Assembly: GCA_004296455.1 (NCBI GenBank)
Contig: AP018280.1
Coordinates: 5,754,794 to 5,818,793 of the forward strand
Length of the DNA stretch: 64,000 nucleotides
Reading direction: 5' to 3'
Source of the DNA: Calothrix sp. NIES-4101
Lineage (GTDB): Bacteria; Cyanobacteriota; Cyanobacteriia; Cyanobacteriales; Nostocaceae
Part shown: piece by piece, positions 38,290-46,907 of the stretch
Numbering within the stretch: position 1 is the first letter of the stretch
Layout of the letters: each line of letters begins with the position of its first letter
Made by a program: the position numbers and the translations under genes
The notes under the pieces: model-generated
Seen by the model: only the letters and a program-made list of their open reading frames with translations
Databases searched by the model: none
Told to the model about the DNA's origin: nothing

Positions 38290-39432
38290 AGACATCTCCA
38301 AAATATAAATATTTTGTGGTAAAAGAATATAATAGGGTCTTTTTAGCACAAAAAAATGAGCGATATACTGAATTACATCGAAGAGCATCCTCAAGAGACA
38401 AAACGATTAATTGGTTTAAATTATACTGAACTAGAAAATCTGATTAAAAATGCAGAAATCTTGCATAACGAGAAACAAGTTTTACTAGAAAATAAAAAAG
38501 TGAGACTAATTGAAAAAGGTGGTGGAAGACAGCCAATATTATCGACTAAAGAACAAGTGATATTGACTTTAGTTTATCTCCGGCATCTGATGACGTTTCA
38601 AGTGATTGGTATTCAATTTGGAGTCAGCGAATCAACAGCAAATTCGACTTTTCACTATTGGTTGCCATTGTTAAGAGATTTATTACCTTCTAGTTTGCTT
38701 GAACAAGTAAAAAAAAATGATACTGACTACGAAACAGTTCAAGAAATTTTAACCGACTACGAATTAATTATAGATAGCTATGAGCAAGTCAGGGAAAGAC
38801 CTGGACACAATAAAGAGCAGGAAAAATATTACTCTGGAAAGGCATGTAAACATACATTTAAAACTCAAATGGCTATCCTGCCAAATTCTCGTGATATTGT
38901 TGATGTCGTGGCTGGTGAGCCTGGACCGAAACATGACATAACTTTGTTTCGAGAAAATAGGGATAATTTCCATCCAAAGCAAAGATTTAAAGGTGACTTA
39001 GCTTATCAAGGAGAAGATTTAATTGACACTCCAATTAAAAAACCAAAAAATGGGAAGTTAACAGTTGAACAAAAACAACAAAATAAGAAATTTTCATCTA
39101 AAAGGGTATTGGTAGAACACCGAATCCGTTCGGTAAAGATATTCCGAGTTGTCCAAGAAAGATTTAGACTTAAACCTCAAAAATATGAGCAAGTAATTCT
39201 GACTGTTTGTGGATTAGTAAGATTGAGAATTAAAGCGCTGATATTACCAAATGTAATAAATCTTTCGGCATCTGGCTAAAATTCGTGCAGAATTTTACAT
39301 ATTTTTGCCCTATTACTATCATCAAATATATCAAATCCCTATTTTATCGTATCTAATTGCGAAAAAATCATAGTTGCATTTACAGACTGAAAGCTTTTGA
39401 TAGCAGGGGTTTGGTATTTATTGGAGATGTCT
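38290..39432 (+). mobile_element. IS5-family (DDE_Tnp_4) insertion sequence
   Basis: About 1.14 kb. The inverted ends share 12 bases: AGACATCTCCAA at 38290-38301 and its complement at 39421-39432. TTT flanks both sides and may be a 3-bp target duplication. It contains one intact transposase gene. The ends are assigned from the inverted match only, so a few bases may shift. Confidence 0.7.
38356..39279 (+). CDS. IS5-family transposase (DDE_Tnp_4)
   Basis: A 307-aa transposase. The N-terminal helix-turn-helix region reads STKEQVILTLVYLRHLMTFQ. The DDE core follows: first Asp in IIDSYEQVRERP, GKACKHTFKTQ, second Asp in KGDLAYQG, and Glu in VLVEHRIRSVKIFR. No frameshift or premature stop, so this copy may be active. 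Confidence 0.88.
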   Translation: MSDILNYIEEHPQETKRLIGLNYTELENLIKNAEILHNEKQVLLENKKVRLIEKGGGRQPILSTKEQVILTLVYLRHLMTFQVIGIQFGVSESTANSTFHYWLPLLRDLLPSSLLEQVKKNDTDYETVQEILTDYELIIDSYEQVRERPGHNKEQEKYYSGKACKHTFKTQMAILPNSRDIVDVVAGEPGPKHDITLFRENRDNFHPKQRFKGDLAYQGEDLIDTPIKKPKNGKLTVEQKQQNKKFSSKRVLVEHRIRSVKIFRVVQERFRLKPQKYEQVILTVCGLVRLRIKALILPNVINLSASG

Positions 39433-39463
39433 TTTGAGAAATCAAATTAATTTTGAGCACACA

Positions 39464-40297
39464 CTATAATACTTCATCTTCTAAAGCCTTCCGAGCAACC
39501 TTAGTTACATAAATTGTCACAGCAACTGTGGCGATAAAACCAATAATGCGAATTGCCCACTGTACAGCAGGGTTCCCGGGTTGAGATTCAGTACCAATTG
39601 TGGCAATACTACCAGCAAGGGAACCAATGTAAACATACATAATTGTTCCAGGAATCATACCAATGGAGCCAAAAACATAGTCTTTGAGGGAAACACCCGT
39701 CACGCCATAGGCATAGTTCAGCAGATTAAAGGGAAAGATAGGAGACAGGCGGGTTAATAAAACAATTTTAATTCCTTCTCTAGCAACAGCTTTATCAATC
39801 GCCCGAAATTTATCATTTTCTGCTATTTTCTTCGCAACCCAACCCCTTGCCAAATAGCGTCCAATCAAAAAAGCGACAGTGGCTCCTATGGTTGCACCAA
39901 TGAAGACATAGAGCGAACCCATAACCACGCCAAAAACCACGCCCGCACCGAGAGTAAGGATTGAGCCTGGTAGGAAGGCTACAGATGCAAGAATATAAAG
40001 CAGGATAAATGCTAATGCTCCCACAGAACCAAGACCCTCAACCCACTGTAAAGCATTTTTTAACCATGTTTGGGGATGAAAATCTTGGGCATTTTGGGCA
40101 ACTTCTTGTCCAAAAGCTGGTTTAACAGTAAATATCAGGGCAATACCAAATGCCATTACCATCAAGGTGGCAAGTCTCAAAAGTTTTTGCCAGTTCTTAG
40201 TGGAGATATCTGCAATAACGTTATTTTGATGCTGGGAAACTATAAAATTAATCATAATTTTTGGAGATGTATTTTCTGGAATATTGACCTCACTCAT
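39464..40297 (-). CDS. TVP38/TMEM64-family membrane protein
   Basis: A 277-aa protein with five to six hydrophobic segments and the SNARE-associated/DedA-like core: FLPGSILTLGAGVVFG, then GATIGATVAFLIGRYLAR and RLSPIFPFNLLNYAYG. Recent work links relatives to lipid scrambling or transport, but the bacterial substrate is uncertain. The first 45 residues are polar and not conserved in the family, so the true start may be an internal Met near residue 15 or 47. It stands between two IS elements. Confidence 0.8.
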   Translation of the reverse strand: MSEVNIPENTSPKIMINFIVSQHQNNVIADISTKNWQKLLRLATLMVMAFGIALIFTVKPAFGQEVAQNAQDFHPQTWLKNALQWVEGLGSVGALAFILLYILASVAFLPGSILTLGAGVVFGVVMGSLYVFIGATIGATVAFLIGRYLARGWVAKKIAENDKFRAIDKAVAREGIKIVLLTRLSPIFPFNLLNYAYGVTGVSLKDYVFGSIGMIPGTIMYVYIGSLAGSIATIGTESQPGNPAVQWAIRIIGFIATVAVTIYVTKVARKALEDEVL

Positions 40298-40341
40298 AAA
40301 ATGATGAGGTATTATTTCATAGTTTTATGCTACCTTCTATA

Positions 40342-41643
40342 GTAGTTTTTCACTTTCCCCCCTAAAACAAGAGTTTGCAGTGTAGGTAAAACTAGGGGTG
40401 TAGTTCATATGGTAATGTAAAAAATCATTGTGCAATGCAAACCAAAAGCTCATGAACCGACTGAGTAAAGAAGACTTAGCACAAATGAACCGGGACTACT
40501 TCCAATCTCTGGACAAGCAGAAATTGGTGGAAGTTGCGGGAAATCTTCATAAACTAGCAGTCGAGCAACTAGAAAAATTAGAGCAAAATTCGAGCAATAG
40601 TTCCTTACCCCCATCATCAGACCAATTCAAAAGTAAGGAAAAATCAGGGTTACACCAAGAAGAACAAACACCGCACTCAGAATCACAAACAGAACCAAAG
40701 CAAGAAGATAAGGTTGTTTCCGAATCCAGGGAAAAACCAAAAAGTAAGGGATTCGCTCTAAAAAAGCCGGGAAAACAACCAGGGGCTAAGGGGATATGGC
40801 GGACAGCACCCTTAGTGCCAAACCAAACCATATCCCATTACCCAAAAACTTGTGCATCGTGTAACAGTGGATTAGAAATAGACCAACAAGCAAAACCCCA
40901 CATGGGCTATTACGTATTGGAACTGGAAAAATTAGAGTCTGGAATTGAGGTAAAGTGTACGCTTCATCATTACTATCAGGCGACTTGCACCTGTGGACAC
41001 CAAACAAAAGAAAAGCCTTTAGTCGGGTATGTTTCGGTAGTTGAAGGAAGAAGCAGAGATTTAAGCTTGCAGGAGTATGGACTTGTCGGTCCGATGCTGG
41101 CAACGTTTATTGCTTCTGTTGCAATACGATACCGTATGTCCCGACCGAAAATAAGAGAGTTATTGAACGATTGGGTAGGTGTATCGCTGTCAGTCGGAAC
41201 AATCGACAGATGTATTCGAGAGGTAGGAATAGCTTGTTCCCCAGTCGTTGAGGAATTAATTGAACAATTGCAATCGTCAGAAATAATCCACCTTGATGAA
41301 ACACCCTGGTATGAGAAAGGGAAATATCGGTGGTTATTTTAGCTGATTGGGACGCTGTGGTTGCGTGTTTTTATCATCCGCAATTACCAGCAACCAATAA
41401 TGAGGCTGAACGGGCTTTACGACATGCCGTTATTGCTCGACGTATTAGCTATGGTACTCGCACTACTGAAGGCAGTTTAGCTTACTGCTCTGTTTTGAGT
41501 GTCATTGAAACTTGTCGTCTCAGAAAAGTTGATCCTTGGGGTTATATTGCAATGGTTCTTACTCAGGCTCGTAAAGGTATAAAACATCCCCCCATTCCTG
41601 TTGCTTCTTAATCCTTTTTTGATGCAGGAGAGTGAAAAACTAC
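40342..41643 (+). mobile_element. IS66-family element, internally deleted
   Basis: The ends are 17-bp inverted repeats: GTAGTTTTTCACTTTCC at 40342-40358 and its near-complement at 41627-41643 (16 of 17). An 8-bp target duplication, CTTCTATA, flanks them (40334-40341 and 41644-41651), the size typical of IS66. The element is only 1302 bp because the middle of the transposase gene is missing. Confidence 0.88.
40452..41611 (+). pseudogene. IS66 transposase with internal deletion and frameshift
   Basis: The 5' part (40452-41342) gives the N-terminal leucine-rich region, SSNSSLPPSSDQF linker, zinc-finger-like Cys region and the first catalytic segment HLDETPWYEKG, then stops just after RWLF. The 3' part (to 41611, another frame) resumes at YHPQLPATNNEAERALRHAV, holding the catalytic Glu. 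The second catalytic Asp and perhaps 100-150 residues between are absent, by comparison with the intact IS66 at 46916. Start is set at MNRLSKEDLA; the TTG further up is unlikely. Confidence 0.85.
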
Positions 41644-41782
41644 CTTCTATAGAACTAGTAAACTAATCAAGAAAATTAAATTGTAATAAGCAGAAATATT
41701 ATCAACGAGGCTTGAGTGCGATGAATCTTACCTGTGAAAATTGGTAGTCATATCATGTCCCTTTGAATACTTATTATTAAGC

Positions 41783-41811
41783 CTGATACGGAGACGCAAA
41801 GACGCGGAGAA
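41783..41811. repeat. Short ACGCGGAGA-type repeat tract
   Basis: TACGGAGACGCAAAGACGCG and the bases after it repeat the wording of 2813-2855. Non-coding, in the gap between the IS66 remnant and the candidate RNA. Confidence 0.6.
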
Positions 41812-41962
41812 AGTTTAATTGCAAGTGATTAGCCGAACCTTCTGAGAAACTGTCACCCCAAAACTAAAGGCTGAAACCACCAAAAATCGTTAAAATCTAT
41901 GGGGAATAGAAAATTGTAGACAGGAAAAACTTTTCTAGAATCAATATAAATTCTAGAATTAA

Positions 41963-42138
41963 CTAATGATGAGAATCCTGACCTGGGCTGGTATTATTTA
42001 GATAATCTTCTGAACGGGATAGTAGCCAAAGCTACTTCACCAATATAGTAACCACAGAAGCCCAGAACCACGCTCCTAAGCAGGCTTAAAAGCACTATTG
42101 ATAATTCGGTTTTAACTGTCAGGATACTTCTCATTATA
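41963..42138 (+). ncRNA. Candidate structured RNA, multi-branched, about 175 nt
   Basis: No coding frame fits this stretch, but base pairing is dense. A closing stem joins 41971-41982 (GAGAATCCTGAC) with 42118-42132, with a 3-base bulge, and extends outward by about five pairs. Inside, CTGGGCT (41983-41989) pairs with AGCCCAG (42059-42065) and encloses a perfect hairpin, AGTAGC-CAAA-GCTACT (42021-42036). A further stem pairs TTAAAA (42086-42091) with TTTTAA (42110-42115). TAGAAT about nine bases upstream could be a -10 box. The + strand is a guess from that box. It is not a rod-like 6S shape. It could instead be a foldback element. Confidence 0.4.
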
Positions 42139-42157
42139 CAAGTTTCTCTACATCAGT

Positions 42158-42181
42158 AAAGGGCGGCGATCGCCGCCCTTT
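42158..42181. repeat. 24-bp perfect palindrome centred on HIP1
   Basis: AAAGGGCGGC, then GATC, then GCCGCCCTTT: an extended palindrome around the HIP1 octamer GCGATCGC. It lies 20 bp after the candidate RNA and about 108 bp past the end of tetR. It could act as a hairpin terminator, but no T-run follows. Confidence 0.6.
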
Positions 42182-42288
42182 GGGCGCTCATATCATGCTT
42201 GGATTGGTGGAGGTACGATGATTTGTAAACTAGATTGTCACAGTCAATAAGCATCCATGTATATACAGAAATCACAATAAACCCCAAC

Positions 42289-43152
42289 TCAATCGAACTT
42301 CACACCCCGCGCAAAAAGTTCAATCAACTCAGTGCGAGTTAAATTATTTTTTTGGGCTATTGCATCCAAATTTTCCCAAGCAGTATCCGTAAGACGAAGC
42401 GATCGCAACTGTTTTGGTTCTGTATAATCGCGCTCAAACTTACCAGAAATAGAGCGTTTGCGCCGTGAGGATTTATCTTTGATAGCCGAGTATTTTTTCT
42501 TATCTGTTGTTTGCTTCCCAGTAATCAAATTAACCAAACAATCAATTAATCTTTGCCGCTCCATCGGTATAATTTCCCCAGCCTGGAGCATATACTCAAC
42601 CATAACAAAATGGACTAAAGTACCCAAAAATACACGTGTTGTTGCTTCTGGATCAGTAAGTTGTAATTCTGGATGCGATCGCAGATACTGAGTTACTATT
42701 TGAAGGAAATTCTTATCTGTATTACGTACCATATGCTGCGCCAGCATTGGAAATCTTCCAGATTCAGCAATCATTAAGCGAATTAAATCTAAAAATTCTG
42801 GCTTATCATTAACATTCTGGCTCAATTGATTTAAAAAATGATTTGCCAAACCTGCCAAAACTTCCTTAGGTTCCCCTTGAAAGAATTCTGGGTTTTGTTG
42901 ATTCAACACATCCCCACAAGTTGTGATCAAATGCTCTATTAAAGCAATAAATAATTTTTCTTTATCCTGGAAATAGCTATAAACAGTTGTCTTTGATACA
43001 CCTGCTGCTGCCGTCACCCTATCCATACTGGTTGCAGCAAAACCATGTGTCAAAAATTCCTGCATTGCTCCTTGTAGAATCGCCTCTATTTTATCCGGCG
43101 ATCGCGTGCTATCTATATTGAGTTTTTCCACACTTCTTTTTTTTGGCTGCAT
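42289..43152 (-). CDS. TetR-family regulator with C-terminal RHH-like domain
   Basis: About 287 aa from MQPKKRSVEKL; the 31 residues upstream in frame lack family features. An N-terminal TetR helix-turn-helix (MDRVTAAAGVSKTTVYSYFQDKE by its core AAAGVSKTTVYSYF) and the usual helical ligand domain are followed by a basic linker. The last 45 residues (RLTDTAWENLDAIAQKNNLT and on) resemble the ribbon-helix-helix-like domain seen alone in cyanobacteria. It is divergent from devB, with a promoter and palindrome overlapping between them, so it probably represses devBCA. Confidence 0.85.
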   Translation of the reverse strand: MQPKKRSVEKLNIDSTRSPDKIEAILQGAMQEFLTHGFAATSMDRVTAAAGVSKTTVYSYFQDKEKLFIALIEHLITTCGDVLNQQNPEFFQGEPKEVLAGLANHFLNQLSQNVNDKPEFLDLIRLMIAESGRFPMLAQHMVRNTDKNFLQIVTQYLRSHPELQLTDPEATTRVFLGTLVHFVMVEYMLQAGEIIPMERQRLIDCLVNLITGKQTTDKKKYSAIKDKSSRRKRSISGKFERDYTEPKQLRSLRLTDTAWENLDAIAQKNNLTRTELIELFARGVKFD

Positions 43153-43248
43153 ATACCTTCCTATACTGAAATTCTCATTGCAATTAAAGACTTTCACTAA
43201 AAATTGTTCTCTTCCCACCCCTGATGCATAGATTCTAAAATACACATC

Positions 43249-43295
43249 TTGACAAAAACAACTGGACTGTTTAGTTTAGTAAAAGAACTAAACTA
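43249..43295 (+). promoter_or_regulatory. devBCA promoter overlapped by a TetR-type palindrome
   Basis: A -35 box TTGACA (43249-43254) and a -10-like TAGTTT (43272-43277) are 17 bp apart. An inverted repeat, TAGTTTA (43272-43278) with TAAACTA (43289-43295), covers the -10 box. Binding there by the divergent TetR protein would block transcription. Confidence 0.6.
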
Positions 43296-43338
43296 TTTAG
43301 TTTACTCATTTCGTAGTTTAGCGTTAAAGAGGGGAAAT

Positions 43339-44757
43339 ATGTTAAGAAATACATCTGAAAGTCCTTCTATTTTGTCCAAATTCAAGCCTCGACAACTTGT
43401 AATACTTGGAATTGCTGCAAGTCTTGCGTCGGGTGGCGTGCTATTATCCCAAATTCTCAGCACCCAGGTATTACATGGTGAAAAAGTGAAGCAAGAACAA
43501 CAAGTCGTGATTCCGGAAATCAAGACTGTCACAGCTTTAGGTAGACTTGAACCGAAAGGAGAAGTGATCAAACTTTCTGCACCAGCAGCAAATCAAGGGA
43601 GTCGAGTGGATAAGTTGTTGGTGTCTGAGGGGGAGGAGGTAAAAACAGGGCAGATAATTGCAGTTTTGGATAATAGCGATAAGCTTCAGGCAGCATATGA
43701 AAAAGCAAAACAAGCAGTAAAAGTTTCCCAAGCGAATTTAGCAAAAGTGCAAGCAGGAGCAAAAACAGGGGAAATTGATGCACAAAAAGCAGAAATTGCT
43801 CGTATTCAAGCGCAGTCATTGGGTGAAGAAAGAGCACAACGAGAAACTGTAGGGAGATTAGAAGCGCAGTGGGAGGGTGATAAATCTGCACAGAAGGCTA
43901 CTTTAGCAAGATTAGAAGCGCAGTGGGAGGGGGATAAGAAAGCTCAAGCGGCAACGATTAAAAGATTAGAAGCAGAGTTGAATAACGCTCAAGTCGAATT
44001 ACGCCGCTATGAACAATTATACAAAGCAGGTGCGATCGCTCACTCTTTGTATGATAGTAAGCGTTTGAGTGTGGATACATTAGTTCAACAATTGAATGAA
44101 GCAAAAGCGGTATTGGTGCGGACTGAGGGTACTGGTAGTAAACAAATTAGTGAAGCCAGAGCTAATTTGCAGCGAATTACGATGACTGGGAGTAAGCAAA
44201 TAGGTGAAGCTCAAGCTGTGTTAGCAAGGATTCAAGCAACCAGTGGCAAACAAGTAAGCTCGGCACAAGGCACACTCAGTAAAATTGCAGAAGTACGTCC
44301 TGTAGACATTAGAGTAGCACAAGCTGAATTACAACAAGCGATCGCAGCAGAGAAGGAAGCTAAAGCGAATTTTGAACAAGCTTTTGTGAAAGTTCCCAAG
44401 GATGGTGTGGTGTTTAAAATTCATACTCGTCCGGGGGAAACTGTTTCGAGTGATGGCATTATTGAACTTGGGCAAGTGAAACAAATGATGGTAATTGCTG
44501 AAGTTTATCAAACTAATATTAGCAAAATAAAACTAGGTCAAAATGCGAGGATTGTGAGTAATTCTTTGCCTAATGATTTACAGGGTAAAGTTGATGCGAT
44601 CGGTTGGCAAATACAACGTCAAAATGTAATTAATGCTGATCCTAGCGAAAATATAGATGCGAGAGTTGTAGAAGTTCGCGTGCAGTTGGATGAAGAATCA
44701 AGTCAAAAAGCTGCTAAGTTTACAAATTTACAAGTAAAAGCAATTTTTGATTTATAG
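43339..44757 (+). CDS. devB: DevB-like periplasmic adaptor (HlyD family)
   Basis: About 472 aa. The start is set at MLRNTSESPSILSKF, behind an AGGGG ribosome site; the 90 upstream bases in frame cross the promoter. One membrane anchor (LVILGIAASLASGGVLL) is followed by a biotinyl-lipoyl-like half (VDKLLVSEGEEVKTGQIIAVLD), a long coiled-coil hairpin with repeated EAQWEGDK and TGSKQ-EA units, and a beta-barrel. DevB links the DevCA pump to an outer-membrane TolC-like channel in glycolipid export. Several paralogous dev sets exist in filamentous cyanobacteria, so the exported compound is not certain. Confidence 0.85.
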   Translation: MLRNTSESPSILSKFKPRQLVILGIAASLASGGVLLSQILSTQVLHGEKVKQEQQVVIPEIKTVTALGRLEPKGEVIKLSAPAANQGSRVDKLLVSEGEEVKTGQIIAVLDNSDKLQAAYEKAKQAVKVSQANLAKVQAGAKTGEIDAQKAEIARIQAQSLGEERAQRETVGRLEAQWEGDKSAQKATLARLEAQWEGDKKAQAATIKRLEAELNNAQVELRRYEQLYKAGAIAHSLYDSKRLSVDTLVQQLNEAKAVLVRTEGTGSKQISEARANLQRITMTGSKQIGEAQAVLARIQATSGKQVSSAQGTLSKIAEVRPVDIRVAQAELQQAIAAEKEAKANFEQAFVKVPKDGVVFKIHTRPGETVSSDGIIELGQVKQMMVIAEVYQTNISKIKLGQNARIVSNSLPNDLQGKVDAIGWQIQRQNVINADPSENIDARVVEVRVQLDEESSQKAAKFTNLQVKAIFDL

Positions 44758-44926
44758 ATAAAAACTTAGAATTCAGATATCAAAATTAGAAAGAAAATAA
44801 GGAATAGATCAGAATTTCACTCTTTTCATAATAAACCATTTTCATCAATTCATTCTTTGTAGAAACATCAGCTATTTCCAGACTTGATAGATAACGTCTT
44901 TGCCAAACTCAAAATCTCAAATCATA

Positions 44927-46102
44927 ATGCTAAAATTTATCCAAGAATTACAACGTCGCACTCCTTTGGGTTGGTTACAACTCAAACTTCATAAAGGACG
45001 CTTTATTGTCGCACTTTCAGGAATCGCTTTTGCAGATATTCTCATGTTTATGCAATTAGGCTTTCAGAGTGCACTATTTGATAGTAATACTCGTCTCAAT
45101 CGGGATATACTCGCAGATATTGTTTTAATTAGTTCCCAAGCCAAAAATACGCCCAATATATCTACATTTCCTCGAAGTAGATTGTTTGATGCATCTGATG
45201 TACCTGGAGTCAAAGCTGCGGAACCAATGTATATCGGGATGGTAACCTGGAAAAATCCCCAAACCAGAAAAAAAGTGAAGGTACAAGCAATTGGATTTAA
45301 TCCGGAAATCCCTGCTTTAAATATACCCGAAGCTAATGCCCAACTTGATAAAATTAAATTACCGGACAACTTTTTATTTGATCGGCGAGCAAGGGGAGAT
45401 TACAGTCAAGTTTTTGCCCAGATAGAAGCAGGAAAAGATGTATCTACAGAAATAGGAAAGCGAACTATAACGGTGAATGGGTTATTTAGTTTTGGTGCTT
45501 CCTTTGCTGCTGATGCAATTATACTTTCCAGTGAAGATAATTTTTTACGATTATTTCCCCAGCAAAAAGCTAGTAGTGTAAATGTTGGTTTAATTTACAT
45601 TCAACCAGGATACGATCCAACTCAAGTAGCAACAGCGCTCAAAGCACACCTACAAAGTGACGTTAAAGTTCTGACTCGTGCAGAATTTGCGAAATTTGAA
45701 GAAGATGTACTTAGACAAGAAAGTCCAATTGCTTTTATTTTTGATTTTGGTGTGGCAATGGGCTTTTTCATTGGTGTGATTATTGTTTATCAAATCCTTT
45801 CGACTGATGTCAGTTCTCATTTGCAGGAATATGCAACATTTAAAGCCATGGGTTATGGAAATAGTTATTTACTTGGGGTGATTTTTGAAGAAGCAATTAT
45901 TATTGCGGCTATTGGTTTTATTCCTGGATATATCATCCCCCTAGGACTTTATCAATTAGCAGCAAGTGCAACAAATCTACCAATATATATGACATTGGCA
46001 AGAGCAATTTTTGTTTTTGTTTTAACTTTAATTATTTGTATAATTTCTGGTGCGATCGCAACTCAGAAGTTACAGTCTGCTGACCCTGCGGATATGTTTT
46101 AG
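44927..46102 (+). CDS. devC: DevC-like ABC exporter permease
   Basis: About 391 aa from MLKFIQELQRRTPLGW; nine upstream residues in frame are not family-like. An N-terminal membrane helix precedes a large periplasmic MacB-like domain (about residues 55-265), and three C-terminal helices follow, the FtsX/MacB plan. The GWLQLKLHKGRFIVALSGIAFAD box is typical of DevC (core WLQLKLHKGRF). Partner of DevA and DevB, 170 bp after devB. Confidence 0.88.
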   Translation: MLKFIQELQRRTPLGWLQLKLHKGRFIVALSGIAFADILMFMQLGFQSALFDSNTRLNRDILADIVLISSQAKNTPNISTFPRSRLFDASDVPGVKAAEPMYIGMVTWKNPQTRKKVKVQAIGFNPEIPALNIPEANAQLDKIKLPDNFLFDRRARGDYSQVFAQIEAGKDVSTEIGKRTITVNGLFSFGASFAADAIILSSEDNFLRLFPQQKASSVNVGLIYIQPGYDPTQVATALKAHLQSDVKVLTRAEFAKFEEDVLRQESPIAFIFDFGVAMGFFIGVIIVYQILSTDVSSHLQEYATFKAMGYGNSYLLGVIFEEAIIIAAIGFIPGYIIPLGLYQLAASATNLPIYMTLARAIFVFVLTLIICIISGAIATQKLQSADPADMF

Positions 46103-46149
46103 TTTGTAATCAACATAAATTAACCTAAATTAAATATTAAAAAAATATC

Positions 46150-46872
46150 ATGTCTAATAAGTCTCATTTTGAACCAGTAATTTCGGTAAATAATCTCAAT
46201 CATTACTTTGGCAAAGGTCAACTTCGTAAACAGGTCTTATTTAACATTAACCTGGAAATAAAGACAGGCGAAATTATTATTATGACAGGCCCTTCTGGCT
46301 CTGGAAAAACTACCTTGTTAACTTTAGCTGGTGGTTTACGTTCTGCCCAAGAAGGTAGTTTAAAAGTATTAGGAAAAGAACTTTGTGGTGCTAATGATAA
46401 ACAATTAACAGAGGCAAGACGAGGTAATGGATATATCTTCCAAGCTCATAATTTACACGGTAGTTTAACAGCTTTGCAAAATGTGCGGATGGGTTTAGAA
46501 GTACATAAAACCTTCTCTACAACAGAAATGATGACTCGCTCTCAGGAAATGCTGGAATTTGTCGGTTTAGGTAATCGTGTTAATTATTACCCAGATGATT
46601 TATCTGGAGGACAAAAACAACGGGTTGCGATCGCTCGGGCTTTGGTTGGACAACCAAAAATTGTGCTTGCGGATGAACCGACTGCTGCACTTGATAAAAA
46701 ATCTGGACGTGATGTGGTGGAATTGATGCAAAAATTAGCTAAGGAGCAAGGTTGCACAATTTTGTTAGTGACACACGACAATCGGATTTTAGATATTGCT
46801 GATCGGATTATTTATATGGAAGATGGTTACTTGAGAAATAATGATGCTGTGGGTGTGATGAGCCAACATTAG
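46150..46872 (+). CDS. devA: DevA-like ABC exporter ATPase
   Basis: A 240-aa ATP-binding subunit. It has Walker A GPSGSGKTT, signature LSGGQKQRVAIARAL and Walker B KIVLADEPTAALD, and the opening NNLNHYFGKGQLRKQVL typical of DevA. It powers DevC. Last gene of devBCA; an IS66 lies just downstream (46908), so the 3' end of the operon is close to an insertion. Confidence 0.92.
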   Translation: MSNKSHFEPVISVNNLNHYFGKGQLRKQVLFNINLEIKTGEIIIMTGPSGSGKTTLLTLAGGLRSAQEGSLKVLGKELCGANDKQLTEARRGNGYIFQAHNLHGSLTALQNVRMGLEVHKTFSTTEMMTRSQEMLEFVGLGNRVNYYPDDLSGGQKQRVAIARALVGQPKIVLADEPTAALDKKSGRDVVELMQKLAKEQGCTILLVTHDNRILDIADRIIYMEDGYLRNNDAVGVMSQH

Positions 46873-46907
46873 TTGCGTGAAAATACACTAATACATGTAG
46901 GTTTTCA

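Noticed and set aside
41963-42138. 6S RNA (ssaA) as the identity of the structured RNA
   Set aside because: 6S RNA folds as one long rod with a central bubble; here several separate stems branch from the closing stem. I could not recall or compare a cyanobacterial 6S sequence.
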